A DNA stretch of 64,000 nucleotides from Megamerina dolium (GCA_963854835.1 OY978527.1:33707540-33771539); one strand, 5' to 3'; positions 35,514 through 47,770 are shown, numbered from the stretch's first letter. Numbers and translations: made by a program. The notes: generated from the sequence alone by a model not told the origin.

Positions 35514-36378
35514 AAAAATCCCCTGCGGCGAACCTCACCTACCCCAAGTCGCGTTAATTCTCCAATGATGGCTCCTAACTTGACATTATTATTGGGAACC
35601 TTTCTATGTCTAGAAAGGTTGCCAATATGTAGTCTTTGCGATTCATGGACTTCTCTATGAGGTTTGGTGTTAAAGCATTTTCCTGCCTTTGAAATAAAGA
35701 CAATTTCCAATCTGCGCCATTCATGGAGAATGTAGTTAAGTTGAATGCAGTCGGTGAAAATCACTCTTCGCTGCTTTATGATCCTTCTATCTAAATTTTG
35801 TAGTTGAGCAAAATAAAAAATATCATCGGATCCAGGTGACTTGAATGAATTGAATACTGGTATTGCCCATTCGACATTGAGAAGTCTGTCTTCATAGGCT
35901 ATTGCATCAGACCATTCATGTTATCAGACGTTGAGATAAATGTAGAGATAAAGCCTTGCAGTTTCGGATATCCCCTCGATTTCTCCACACAAGTTCCACA
36001 ATAGTTTCCGTTTTGTTCCACTAAAAAATTTCTTGTATTTTCCCAAAGATTCTTTGTATAGGTTCCAGTTCGATTTTAGCTTGGGCTTCTTTGCTCTGTT
36101 GAATAGTTTCCTACGCTGCGGTAGAAATTCGCCTACTTTCTTTCAGTTTCATAATCGAACAAGCTAAATCTTCTAAGAATTCTATTGCAACCCTACTGCT
36201 AACATCTGAGCTTAGTTTTTTAATTATGACTACACAAATTATCCGTTTGAAGATTGTCTAGTTAGTCCTTCTAAGGTTGTGGATGTCTGAAGGTTCCCTA
36301 GAATGCTCGTCGAGCAGAAATTGAATATATCTGTGGTCAGAATGGGCCAGTTCATTTGAAACTCTCCATTCCCTAATT
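35514..36378 (-). pseudogene. Non-LTR retrotransposon relic: endonuclease end and RT start (R1/LOA/I-like)
   Basis: Reading the minus strand from 36378: DIVVDKIREWRVSNELAHSDHRYIQF is the end of the apurinic-type endonuclease, with the SDH catalytic box followed by RYI as in R1/LOA-like elements. A basic linker then leads to SPGSDDIFYFAQLQNLD (family SPG.DGI.P..LQ), RVIFTDCIQLNYILHEWRRLEIVFISKAGKCFNTKPH, the RT finger block reading WR...VVFIPKAGK in intact members. The palm and YADD box are not present. Several frameshifts separate the pieces. Confidence 0.8.
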
Positions 36379-36534
36379 TTGTCTACTACAATATCAGTAT
36401 ATGAGAAGAGGCAAAAGTAATATCTAATACTTCCTGTCTTGTTTCGGTTATGAAGGTTATAAAAAGTTCGATATATTGCAAACTAATATGTAAGCAGTTG
36501 ATAAGCAATCAAAGCAAAGCATCAGATTAAAAAA

Positions 36535-36697
36535 AATAATAAATATGTGGCACTTAAAACCTTGAAAGGCTCATTGACCGAGCTTCTCTTCAATTGCTGT
36601 TGTGCGTGTTAAATTTTAGACATATTAGAAGGGACCTACTTATTTTAACCGTTCGAAAGAAAAATCTTTTCGATATTAAATTTGTTATGCATCAGGT
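36535..36697 (-). repeat. tRNA-derived SINE, internally deleted copy
   Basis: The tail GTGCCACATATTTATT and the ACCTACTTATTTTAACC body segment are present. About 130 bp of body is deleted, joining directly to GTTCGAAAGAAAAATCTTTTCG, and the tRNA-like head is missing. It sits close to the LINE relic at 35514-36378 and may have inserted into it. Confidence 0.8.
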
Positions 36698-36728
36698 TAT
36701 GGAAGCGAATTTTCTCTTTATGGCTTCT

Positions 36729-37012
36729 TCAAAAGATATCGAATGTATTCGGATAAGACCCTTCAATGGCCCGGAAAGACTGGACAGTCTCCCATTTGTC
36801 CGTCTCAGTTATAAAAGCTTCGACACTCTCCTGTAGCAACTCTTTGGAGCCACGTCCGCAGTGCGGTTTCCACTGTTTCCTCGTCCTTTTTCAACAAGCT
36901 TAATTGTTATGTGGCCATCCGAGGTCAGTTAGGGGTTCAAGAGACTCTCTATGCACAATTATCGTCTCACAGTGAGATACTTTGAGCTCGTCCAACATTT
37001 CAAATTGTGTGT
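36729..37012 (-). pseudogene. Unrecognised decayed coding-like frame
   Basis: One minus-strand frame keeps protein-like composition over ~280 bp with only two internal stops, including CETIIVHRESLEPLTDLGW and later FITETDKWETVQSFRAIEG, ending at a stop at 36729-36731. I do not recognise the family. Its position suggests it could be an upstream part of the neighbouring LINE relic, separated by the SINE, but nothing in the motif proves that. Confidence 0.3.
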
Positions 37013-38160
37013 TATTTCTTCAATATACTGTAGCTGATATTTTATTAGTCTGGTGTGATCTAATCACAAGAATTTGATTTGGGTAAAAAATTTTGTATTA
37101 TTCGTGTTAAAAAAGTTGATATATCTGTGTGCAAGTGTGCTAATCTATGAATTCAAATTTATTTAAAAATTTTTCGCACGATTTTCCTATCCAAAACTTC
37201 TAGCAAATATCAACTACATACGAATGATCAAATTTAAACAATTTTTGAAAATTCTTTGTATTCGGACTAAATTTATTGTTAATTATATCTTTATTATTGA
37301 ACTTGCAATTTTCGATAAAATGAATTAGAAATTTATAAGCGCATTTAATTTCATCGTGAATACTGAAAAACACATCAAACCAATTAAAATGAATATATAT
37401 TTCTTTTGCTCAAGATTCAAAAAATAATATGTACATTAAAAAAAGGACATGCTCATATTTATTGCTAATACAAGAAAATTACAAAGTCTTAGCACAACAA
37501 TTCCCTTATGGCAACGAACTTTAAAACTGAACTGTCCACAACATTTGCTCAAGAAATTTTCCACCGCTGCCACATGAAACTTCAAGAACAATTACAATAT
37601 ATTGTACATACGAGTATAGTGTGGTGATGAGATGATGATGATGATGATGGTGATGATGCTTCTGCCAAAGAATGTTAAAACATTAACAAAGGAAATCAGT
37701 GGAAAAATCTATCAGAAAAAATCTAATTATAAATTTGCCAAGAAGAATATGAAAAGCAAGAGAACGGATTGAAAAAGTGGCTTCAAGTGAACGAGAAGAA
37801 ACTCTCATTTTATTGAACAAAAATTGCCAAAATAAGCAAAAAACAAAAAACACTAAATAAAAGTAAAAAAAAAAAAAAGAAATTTAATCCAGAAGATAAA
37901 GTTTTCAATGCCTGAGTAAAAACGAGAGGGTTGCAGACAAAATGAGACAGTAAAACTTCAAAAGCCACTTCGCTCGAAGAAAGAAAGCAACCAAAATCTT
38001 CGAATGCAAAAGCTACGTGTAGAAGAAGTTTTGCTCGTTTTTTTCAAGTAGATTTTTTTTTTCTTTTGTGAAAATTATTTTACGTTTTATTCTCTACTCT
38101 TTTGCTTTTATTATTTTACAATCATTTTATTTTTACTCATTTCGTTCATATTGATTTCAG
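37013..38160. other. Non-coding stretch ending in a strong polypyrimidine tract
   Basis: It contains a GAT/ATG microsatellite (about 37627-37660) and A-rich runs at 37867-37879. The last ~120 bp (38040-38160) is T/C-rich and ends in TTGATTTCAG, a good splice acceptor context. Confidence 0.5.
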
Positions 38161-38207
38161 GGGCGCAAGCATTATACATATAGCGCACAGTCGTATAGCA
38201 CCTCAAG
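38161..38207 (+). other. Candidate 47-bp internal exon
   Basis: The segment between TTGATTTCAG (acceptor, 38151-38160) and CTCAAG|GTAAAT (donor, GT at 38208-38209) is open in two frames, one of them reading GASIIHIAHSRIAPQ. A long pyrimidine tract precedes it and the local base composition is less AT-rich than the flanks. A single short exon cannot be proved from sequence alone; consensus splice sites occur by chance in 64 kb. It is the only place where I see all the signals together. Confidence 0.25.
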
Positions 38208-38519
38208 GTAAATATCACCTGAAGCGAAGCAAGTCAGTTACATAAACACATAAATACCTACATAGATACATACATACATAGAATTTAATAAAAATATCGT
38301 AATTAAAATGTTTAAGTAGCAGTGGGAAAATTTTAAGTAATAGAGAGACGACTACATCAGTAGTAATCGCAATCAACAACAGAATTGATATTGTTATTGT
38401 TGTAATTTATTGTGGTAAATAGCAACTGAAATATATGTACACCTACATCTAACCTAGGTGAAACAGAAAAACATTTTTTTAATAGAAAGGGTGTGTTATT
38501 AATGATTCATCTTTCCGAC

Positions 38520-40790
38520 AGCTATTAAACGGCCACAAATTGGTGAAATCTGGCAACCCATTTATCAGTTGTTCACAGACTAACGTCAGAACAACGCTTG
38601 CAAATTTTCAGAATTTATTTCAAAAACTATGGTTCAATTCAAGAATGATATCGTGCGCTACGTCCATTTTATGATCAACATAATCGTCTTTTTGAGCAAC
38701 TAATTGGACTAACCGTGGATCGTTTTCGTACCATGTATACTCTAAATGATAATACGCATCCGCATAGATGTCGTGCAGTGCTCAACGAAGAAACAATTGC
38801 TGCTGTAGAGGAAAGCCGAAACGAGTCGATGAGCTATTGCGCACAATAATTGAAGTCTACGAACATATAAGATTCATCTGGTGCAGCAATTTAAGGTCGA
38901 AAACCTATCATTCGCACCGTATATTCGGTCAAATCAACTAAAGGTCACCTCACTGGTTTTCGCAATATTCTGTACAGCGATAAGGCCCATTTTCAGTTCA
39001 ATCAGCACGTCGCAAAATTGCCGCATTTGAAGTGATAACAATCCATGAGAAATTCACAAGGAACAATATCATTGGGCCAACATGGTTTCTTGAAAGGAAA
39101 ATCCACAGTATTCAATCTGTTTGAATTTTCACCCAGTGTAATTAATGGTTTTACTCGCGGCCTCCAGACGCGAGTAAAACCATCAGTTTATACTGATTTT
39201 AGTAAAGCTTTCGACAAGGTAAATCATGACTTTTTGATAAAAAAAAACTTGATTTAATTGGCGTACCCCACATCTTAGTACGCTGGATCAGATCTTATTT
39301 ATACCGTACCGTACTCAGAAGGTTCTGTTCAAAGACGCAATTTCGAAGAATATAATAGTTGCTTCTGGTGGTCCTCAGGGTAGCCACCTGGGTTCAGTTA
39401 TTTTCTTACTCTTCATAAATGATCTTCTCTCAGCTATTACACACTCAACTGTTTTGCGGATGATGTCAAACTTTTTATGACTCATTATTCCTTTGCTTCC
39501 CAAAAATATTTACAGTTGGATTTAATTTCTCTTTCAAACTGATGCTCTCCAAATCTAATGATACTTAACTTAGATAAATATAAGTTTATGATTTTTGCTA
39601 GCAGAGAACCTCTTTTTTATCAGTTTTCACTTAATGACAAACCCTTGATGCACGCTTTCCACTTTATTGATTTGGGCATCACCATGGACCCTAAACTTCC
39701 ATTTAATTTACACATTAATTCTTGTGTTAATAAGGCGAAGAGCATACTTGGTTTCATTCAGAGATGGTCAAGGAAGTTTAATGAACCGTGTGTAACTAAA
39801 ACTCTTAATATTTCACTCTTTCGTCCAATTCTGGAGTATGCTTATACTGTTTGGAATCCTCAATATAGGTGTGACATTAACAATTTGGAATCTGTCCAGA
39901 AGCAGTTTCTATTATTTGCTTTACGCACCTTAAATTGGAATACGTCAATTAATCTGTTTCTTTCGCCATAAAGCTACTTAATGGTGAAAATGAATCTCCT
40001 TTTTTACTAAATGAGCTGAATTTATATGTACCTAATCGTCGCTCAAGGTACTTTAATCCATTAAAGTTAATAATGTGTAAAAATTATTATTCCATGTTTG
40101 CTCCTGTTAGAAGCATGTGCAACGACTTTAATAACTATTCATGTGTTGATTAACACATTTCTTCTTATGCCTTAGAAACCGCTATTTTATCATATTTGAA
40201 TTAAATACTTCGTCATTAGCTTCAGTTTTTAGGCAGTTCTATTTTAGTTTAAGGTTTTTAGTTATATTTTTGATAGCAGCTGTTGATTGTATAAATCTGC
40301 AGCTGTAATTGTAGTCCGTTTACAGCCACTTGCCACTTCAGCTTCGCGTTCTCAGAACAGCTGGGCTGTTGCTGCGCCTCGCTCGGTTGGACGAGTAAGT
40401 GGCGTCGTTGGGACTCGTCGTCAAAAACAAAAACTCACTGTTTAGTGTGCTTTATGGGTTCGTACTCCCTTCTTTAAAAGTTAGTATCATGAGGACGTTC
40501 CCGCCAACGACGAGCGTTATTTCGTACCCCAATTGAATGTAATGTTGACTGAAGACTTGTTTTTCCAACCAGATGGTGGCATGTGCCATACAGCGCGTCA
40601 AACAATTGACCTATTGAACGAAACATTTGATGAACACGTTATTTTTCGAAAAGGGCCAGTAGATTGGATACCAAAATCGTTCGATTTAACGTCTGTAAAT
40701 AATTTTCCCTGAGGTTACGTTAAGTCATTGGTTTACGTGAACGAACCGAACCAAACTTTCACTTTGAGTTCGTTCAACATAATATCATGG
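38520..40790 (+). pseudogene. DD41D-type mariner transposase split by a LINE insertion
   Basis: Left part (38560-39043): the frame starting LTSEQRLQIFRIYFKNYGS continues to NRLFEQLIGLTVDRF and HPHRCRAVLNEETIAAVEES, the N-terminal DNA-binding half of a DD41D-type transposase. Near 38960-39030, ILYSDKAHFQF holds the first catalytic Asp. Right part (about 40425-40790): KLTV-stop-CALW, then FFQPDGGMCHTARQTI with the second Asp, and SFDLTSVNNF, in which Asn replaces the third Asp at the DD41D spacing. About 1.4 kb of an unrelated retrotransposon lies between. Stops and the D-to-N change show it was dead; no clear terminal repeats remain. Confidence 0.85.
39044..40430 (+). mobile_element. 5'-truncated non-LTR retrotransposon (CR1/Jockey-like) nested in the mariner
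   Basis: It begins inside the RT domain: QHGFLKGKSTVFNLFEF, then VYTDFSKAFDKVNHDFL with the first catalytic Asp, GGPQGSHLG-type sequence near 39370-39390, and CFADDVKLF (about 39452-39478) with both aspartates. A frame at 39558-39971 gives LDLGITMDPKLPFNLHIN…LGFIQRWSRKF…RPILEYAYTVWNPQY, the thumb and C-terminal block of CR1/Jockey-type proteins. Homology continues in another frame to about 40200. CAAAAACAAAAA at its far end (about 40417-40428) could be the remains of a tail. It lacks the endonuclease, so it arrived 5'-truncated. Exact clade not determined. Confidence 0.75.
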
Positions 40791-40879
40791 ATTTTTTCCA
40801 AGTTTCCTAGTGTACTTAGCTTTTTTGAGCTTCTTTGGGCATCATAAAGAACCTCCACCGACAATAACGTGAGAAAATT

Positions 40880-42659
40880 TTATCGGAAATTCGATCCAGA
40901 TATCTGGTAACGTTTAATATACCCATACTGTTGGATTATACCAAAATAAATGTTGGCTTTGCATCTTAGCGATTTACCGAATTCATTTGCTTGTTTTTTA
41001 GCTCATAACTTCTCTCAGCATTGCTAATTATCAAGCGAAACTTTTATGCTGTTGACAGTGCTGTCAACCAAAATTGTCTGTTGTTGCTGCAGCTGCTTTT
41101 GCAAGAATGTAAGAAAAAGTCGGATATTTCCGTCTATTTAACGCTTTAAGCAAACAAAAAATAATAATATGTACAAGAACATCAAACTTTTGTCTCATTC
41201 TCTTATCGAATCAACTTAGTAAGACCTTCAACTATTTTCTACAACGACGACGACAGTAAAATCGACAATGATAATGATGATGAAGCGAAGCGCCCTTAGT
41301 AATATTGTGATAATGAAAATATTTTATTATTACGATGGAAGTAAATTGCAGCAAAGTTTACTAATTTTTACACATTTTATATATAAATGCTAACGCTATA
41401 GCTCATACAAAGGGGTCTTTTTGGGTAATTTTTAAATAAATTAATTACTAATAAAGCACTGGCTTCTAAAAGCCAACCGTAGCACCCTTCTTCGGTTTTG
41501 CAAATGGTGAAACTAAGCTTTCCTTGCATTTCTGCATTATGACATTGAATATTTTCATGATTCCGTGTTATCATACCTTGAAGTCTAAAGCTTCTAAATT
41601 TTGAAAAAAAATTTATATCCATAGTTTAATATATAATATTCAAATTTAATTCAAAAACACAATTACCGTTACTATTTTATTTAATTTTCAAATACAGTTA
41701 TCATTACTTGTACACGAATGCAGTATGCGTCCAAATGTATACGATAACATACATTTTATTCAATAAACATGTTATAAAAAAAGGTTTATAAAAAATTATA
41801 CAGATTGCGAGAAGTCCAATATAAAATATATTGCAAGAATATAATTTAGTAAATATTTTATATAAAATAAAATAGAACTCTTATTGATTTTTGAAGTATT
41901 TATGTGCTTGTTGCAAGGAAATTTGTGATTCTGCTGATATGTAAGTGTTTGTAATATTTACGTTTTATATTTTCAAGTAGAACACATTAGAAAACAATAA
42001 ATACTTCTTCAAATGATAATATATTTTATGCGTTTTTTTTTCAATATATAAAGCGTGATCCATTTCGAGGTTCCCAACTTTTTTGAAGAAAAAAACACAG
42101 AAAATTCAAATTGAATGGGGAATGTTTATTATCATTTGAAAGAACATTCTTTGGCATATATTTTGTACGCTTTTTTTTGTACGCTTTCAATTTAAGATGA
42201 GAATTTAATAAGAGAATATGATTCGTGTACATCTTTATCCCAGCATGTGCTCAGTAAGTATGAGTATGAGTAAGTATGAGTACACACACACACACATACA
42301 CACAAATACGTATTGCATACATTTCCTCAAGCCATACAGCTTTTCAGAAGAATTTTGTACATAAAACCTAACTCTGCTGTCCTGAAAAGTTGATAAATTA
42401 ATAATTTTCTTTATCACTAGATAAAAAATATTGTATGGAAATTGATGGAAACTCAAGAAAGACAAGGAGAAGTTTTAGCATTTCATTACTTCTCAGATAT
42501 TTTGTTGATTACTAAAGCAATGATATTGGTTTGTGGGAAGAAACAACTTCATTCTTCGTTGACTGATTTTTTCAACATTATTATTTGTGCTATTTATACA
42601 TCTATACCTACAGCTATACCGCTACACCTCTTGGACGAAGGGCATCATCGTTAAGCTTC
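40880..42659. other. AT-rich non-coding stretch with one mariner-like terminus
   Basis: Apart from a possible mariner end at 42051 (listed separately) and a CA repeat at about 42280-42304, nothing is recognised. Confidence 0.5.
42051..42160 (+). repeat. Possible solo terminus of a DD41D-type mariner
   Basis: AAAGCGTGATCCATTTCGAGG resembles the left terminal repeat of the 19.6-kb element (AAAGGGTTATCCATTTCGCGG), differing at four positions, and is preceded by TA. No matching right end was found, and no transposase frame follows. It could be a broken element end or chance similarity. Confidence 0.4.
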
Positions 42660-43942
42660 CAAAAAGGATGACTTGCGCGACTTGGCAACCAGAAAGGAAT
42701 AACATTACTCAATATCATCTACAAAATTCTAGCCATACTTATACAGAATAGGCTACAGTGCGTTGAGAACGCTTTAAGGGTCGAACAGGCTGGATTTCGC
42801 CCGAAACGTAGCTGTGTTGACCAAGCAAACACACTTCGTATAATCGTCGAGCAATCGATTGAATCGCGCTTCTTATTATACATCGTCGACTTCAAGAAGG
42901 CGTTCGACACACTTAAGCGTAACTCCAAATGGCTGGCTTTGACTAGAAAAGGAGTCACCTCGGAGTTGATCCGCCTCATAGTAGAGCTGTACGAGAACTC
43001 CGAACTGGCGGTTCTTCACAACGGTCAGTAATTCGTTCACCACCAAAGCTGGAGTACGACAGAGTTGCCCTCTCTCCCCGCTCCTCTTCGCCATTGTGCT
43101 AGATGACGTCATGAACAACCTCACCCAGCACAAGGGAACTGGCATCATGTAGAATCTCACACTGCAACTTGAGAACTTGACTTTGCCAATGACATTTGCC
43201 TCCTCTCGCACAAATTCTCTGATGTGCAAGCGAAGGCGAACAACTTAGTCGCGCTGGCACTCACTAGAGATAAACATTGCAAAGACCAAAGCCATGAGAA
43301 TCAATCACTCCAATACAAGCCATATAATGATTGACGATTGTGCGATTGATTTCGTCAAAAGTTTCTGCTACCTCGGTTGCTCAATATTAACAGACGGAGG
43401 AGCTGAAGCGGATGCTAACTGCAGGTAAAGCAAATCAAGAGCAGCATTTGGCAGGCTAAATTAAGTATGGGCAAATTCCCAAATCTCTAGACGCACGAAA
43501 TTGCGAATATTCTCTGCATACGTGAAATCGAAGCTACTATACGGAAGCGAAACATGGCTGATCTCGAACTCCACCACACAGAGACTTCAAGCTTTCATCA
43601 ACAAGTGTTTGAGGATCATTTGTAGAATATTCTGACCTAACACTATTTCCAACGAGGCACTATGGCGTTTAACAAACAAGGAGGCTATACTGAACCAGAT
43701 TAAGCGTAGAAAGCTTCGCTGGATTGGCTACACGCTAAGAAAGTAACCACAAAGCATCACGAGAATGTCGCTTGAATGGAACCACCAAGGGAGCAGAAGC
43801 CGCGGACGGCCAAAAAACACTTAGAGAAGGTCAACCCTGCGGGAACTAGCTGATGTCAACATCACATTGCATGGCGTTAGAACATCAGCCCAGAATCGTG
43901 TGCGCTGGAGAAGCCTTGTGGAGGCCCTCTGCTCCAATTAGG
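42660..43942 (+). pseudogene. Second RTE-like reverse transcriptase relic
   Basis: A LINE lineage distinct from the TAAG-tailed RTE. Pieces in order: LPKKGDLRDLGN…GITLLNIIYKILA, NRLQCVENALRVEQAGFRPKRSCVDQ, LLYIVDFKKAFDTL (palm, first Asp), GVRQSCPLSPLLF-type sequence near 43055-43090, FANDICLLSH where the second box reads AND instead of ADD, and INIAKTKAMRIN. Then come DDCAIDFVKSFCYLGCSI and, at the C-terminus, RRKLRWIGYTLRK, SRGRPKNT and NRVRWRSLVEALCSN-stop at 43942. At least four frame changes are needed to read it. The endonuclease half is missing. The block order matches RTE-type proteins. Confidence 0.8.
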
Positions 43943-46004
43943 AGAAATATAAAATTTGTGCTATTTTAAAGCAAACTGTTGTTTTAAAGCCAAATACATT
44001 TCAGCTTTATGTTTATTACTCGTTACCCATTTGATTACTAGATTACTTTTTATTGGTAGTGGCAGGTTTTTCATACATCTAGTGGTCTTCCTTACTAAAT
44101 AATTTATGTGTAATTCAGGACACAAATTTTACATATATCTTTTCACGGGGTGACACTACTAACTTGAACATCTAAAAAAAGAAAGAGCTGCCACTCTAAA
44201 GGCATATGAGTAGGGCAGATATTCAACAGTTATTGAACAGTTATTGAACAGTTTCTGTACAGTGTATACATTATATTTAGGTATTTACTGACGCCATTAC
44301 GTATGGCAACTGAGCCAACGATTTCCAAAATTCCTGAAGACGTATTTTCAATAATTTTCGACTTAATATTGAAACTTTTCAATCGCATGATTTCTATAAT
44401 GAAAACCTAAATTAAATTAAATTTACTTTTCTAAATCATTCAATTTGTACAACATCAAAATTCAAAAGCTACACATCAATTCTATTTAGATTACTTGTAG
44501 TAGGCGATTTGAAGCATCATGGATTGTATATTTGTTGTAGTCTAACGAAATACTACTTCATAATTGACATTTTGGTATATTCCCCTTTTACTTAAGGCGC
44601 CGTTTCGAGCTGTTACACTATAGATAAAAGGATTCCCTATTAAATTAAGGTACCTTTTGACTGACACACGTGGTCGCATTGATTACATTTTATTCATATC
44701 ATACTTACATACATACTCGTATGTGTACCCTACACTATAGATCTACCTATACAATCTAAGAGCTTAATTGACATATACTTACTATAGTCGGCAAAATACA
44801 GTATATAATTATGTACGCACACACACTCACTCGTATATTACATGAATCAGCCGTACACATCAATAATTTGATCAAATATACAGTTTATTAAAAAGCTTTT
44901 ATCTCTTGTTGAGTGCTTTTACAAATTGCATTTCATTTTAAACCGCACAAAAGTGGTTGGCCAACCACTAAAACAGTATAGGTACAGTCAATCAACACAC
45001 CGATAATAATAAAATAAAGCACAGATATAAATAACAACACTAAATTATAAGCATATCATTTAATAAGTCTCTTGATACTATAGTTGACATTCAAATAATT
45101 GATCAAATATTAATATTTTGAATCGATTATTATAATTTAGTATAATATTCAGTTTAACTCTCTCTCTCTCTCCCTCTCTCTCTGTCTCTCTACTTATTTC
45201 TTGCTCAATTACATATATATATTTTTGTTGACCGCATTTTTATCAAATTTAATTAAAAATATTTTTTCAAAAAATCCACAATATCAGCAAAAACCAACTA
45301 TATCGGCATTAAACAATGATTGAGAAAAAACAAAATTACATCCAAATATATGTAGGTGCTACATACATACACACATATATTGCGTACATAAATTGCTGTC
45401 ATATCCCTATCTACAAATTGACAACTGTAATTGATTAAAAGTAACAAGTAATTACATAAAATTTTCAAGCGAATGATGTAAGTATTTTTGTGCATTAATG
45501 TGCTTGTTAAACAGTTAAAAATCAAATTAATCGTTACAAGTACCTACTCCGTCAATTTTATTTTTATATATGAAAAGTATAAATGCATAATTGTTATATA
45601 TTGCGAAATGATTACAAAATTACCATTTGGTTTGTTGGTTCGTTAGTTAGTTTAAGGTAGTTAAGTTAGTTAGTTTAAATAACCACCAACCAATCACCTC
45701 CTTGGTTACATACTGGTAAATTGTTATAGAATTTTAATATATTTTTAACTTTATTAATTGTATTTTTTCCAAAGAATTGTTACACTTTGTTCAAGTGCAT
45801 TTCCGCTAACAAAAATGCAACAATTAACAAAATGCAACAATTAACGAAATGTACCAAACAAATTTCTTAAGAATTATTGTGTTTATTTTAATCAATCAAT
45901 TTGTATTTCTATAGCTGCATTTCCAATAACAAAAATGCAGCAATAAACAAAATAATAGTATTTAAGAATGTAGTAAATAAAGAAAGATCGCTTTTTGTTG
46001 ACTG
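43943..46004. other. AT-rich non-coding stretch with microsatellites
   Basis: It holds TTATTGAACAG repeated about three times (44231-44260), a TC tract (45153-45190), and two related segments built on TGCATTTCC…AACAAAAATGCA (45799-45825 and 45917-45940). No gene is recognised. Confidence 0.5.
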
Positions 46005-47050
46005 AACTTCAAACCAGTTGTTTTATTTTTCGTTGCTCCTCGTATCGGGCAAAAAAGTGTAAATCTGCTGTTTCTAAACTTTTCAATATTGTCGCGTTTA
46101 AACTGGCTCTCCATAAGGCTGAGCATGAACAGAGGAAGTGAATCACCGCTTCTTGTCTCTCCGGCTGTTTGTAACTTCGGCAGTCAATGTTTTGTGGGAT
46201 GTCCATTAAACATGTTCTCCGACACTTAAGATAATGTTGTTGGATTTTTTAACTAAGTAAAAGGTAGTGGTGATCAAGGTAAGTGACATAATTACCGCAT
46301 GACTGTCCGTCAAAATATTAACAATAGTCCAGAAGGTATTCCTAAAAGCAATAGTTTCCAAATTTCATTTTCTTTCAATTAAACATAGTCCCATTCCAGT
46401 GTAACATATATTATCCAACGATTTTTCACTTTTTCTCAGTTCGACAGTTTACGCTTCGATGTCCTCATTCGACTGCTAACCAGTCACTCTTTCATTTTTG
46501 GAAACTAGAAGAAATCATAGTCGCAGCGTAGTTCACGTATTTGCCCATGGATATTACATCTATGTAAGTATACAGAATTATACCTCTTAGAAAATAAACG
46601 GCACCCATTCCGCAATAACCACTGTCACTTTAGTTTCTTTAGTTCTACTGCGTTCAGCATTACGTACGCCCCTGTTCAAAAATTTAACTATCCGCAATTT
46701 AATGAATGTATCTGATGGAACCGATGCACCATGATATTTAACGAGATTTTTCTTTCAGTTTTGTCTTCGGGTCTTAGTACAAAATTCCTTAGTATAGCAT
46801 TCCTAAAAGTCTACTTACATTTTTAAGTGTTTTAATCATTCCCTGTCTTGCACTCTCTTTTCTTCCTCTCTCTTATTCTACTATGATCGGACACCCATCT
46901 TAGGAGTATATTATGTTGCTCTGAGATCTCGTTAAGAGATCTGCGGCAGTCCAAAATGGTCTTAGACATAAGAAAAAAGGCGTTATGTGATTTTATTGCA
47001 GCTTAGCTATCACTCATAAGGCAAATATCTCTGGGTGAGACATCGCTCTA
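46005..47050 (-). pseudogene. RNase H and C-terminal end of a non-LTR retrotransposon (R1/LOA/I-like)
   Basis: From the minus strand at 47045: SDS-stop-AAIKSHNAFFLMSKTILDCRRSLNEISEQHNI, the RNase H core of this group (SDSQAAIKAL…SKT..EC..SLNE). After ~650 bp of poorly readable sequence comes MDIPQNIDCRSYKQPERQEAVIHFLCSCSALWRASL (46206-46009). This is the zinc-binding tail normally reading C..C…EHFLC.CPAL, with the second Cys replaced by Tyr. The domain order matches one element on the minus strand, heavily decayed. The next element, an RTE fragment in the opposite orientation, begins within ~30 bp. Confidence 0.75.
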
Positions 47051-47074
47051 TTTGATCCAAGTGAATGCAATGTG

Positions 47075-47770
47075 ACTAGTCTTACGATGAACGAGGGCAA
47101 GACAAAGTACCTAGTGTCAACAAACAAAGAATTTTGGAGAGCACATCACTGTTGATAACTACGTTTTTAAAGTAATGAAGGATTTTATCTATCTCGGAAC
47201 CAGCATTAACACCAGCAATGACGTCAGCATAGTGATATTGCGAAGGATCACTTTTGCTAACAGGTGCTATTTTGAGCTAAGTAAGCAACTGAGAAGTTTG
47301 GGCCTTTCTTGAGAGACGAAAACTACACTCTATGAGTCTCTCATCATGCCTATCCTTACATATGGCACCGAAGCTTGGACAATTTCCACCTCAGATGAGA
47401 GAATGCTCGGAGTTTTCGAGAGAAAAGTCCTACGCAAGATCGCGTTGGTGGCGAATATCGAATAAGGTTCAATCATGAGGTGTATGAGCTGTATGCCGAC
47501 ACCGCCATAGTAAAACGCATTAAAATTCAGAGGCTGCGCTGACTAGGTTATTTCCATCGAATGGAAGAAGCGGTAAGTAAAGCTTCCGAAGCTAAGAAAG
47601 TGCTTCGGAACCTAACCTCCGGTGGAAAGATCAAGTACCGGAAAACTTGTCAGCACTTGGAATATCTAACTGGCGCCAACCAGCGAAGGAAAGAACTTGC
47701 TGGCGAAGCATGCTAGATTCGGCCTAAATAGATTCCGTTGTAATGGCCACATAAGTAAGTAAGTAAGTAA
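47075..47770 (+). pseudogene. 5'-truncated RTE-type fragment with TAAG tail
   Basis: It aligns with the last ~750 bp of the full element at 9254-12316. It starts at LTMNEGKTKYLVSTNKE (after the YADD box) and runs through RRITFANRCYF, LTYGTEAWTISTSDERML and NHEVYELYADTAIVKRIKIQRLR to the stop and the ATGGCCACATAAGTAAGTAAG tail at 47741-47770. Frameshifts are present. 5' truncation is normal for LINE copies. Confidence 0.9.

Noticed and set aside
45799..45940. Two TGCATTTCC…AACAAAAATGCA segments ~120 bp apart as possible short LTRs or an element end
   Set aside because: They are only ~25 bp long, imperfect, and without any coding or target-site duplication; simple local duplication is more likely.
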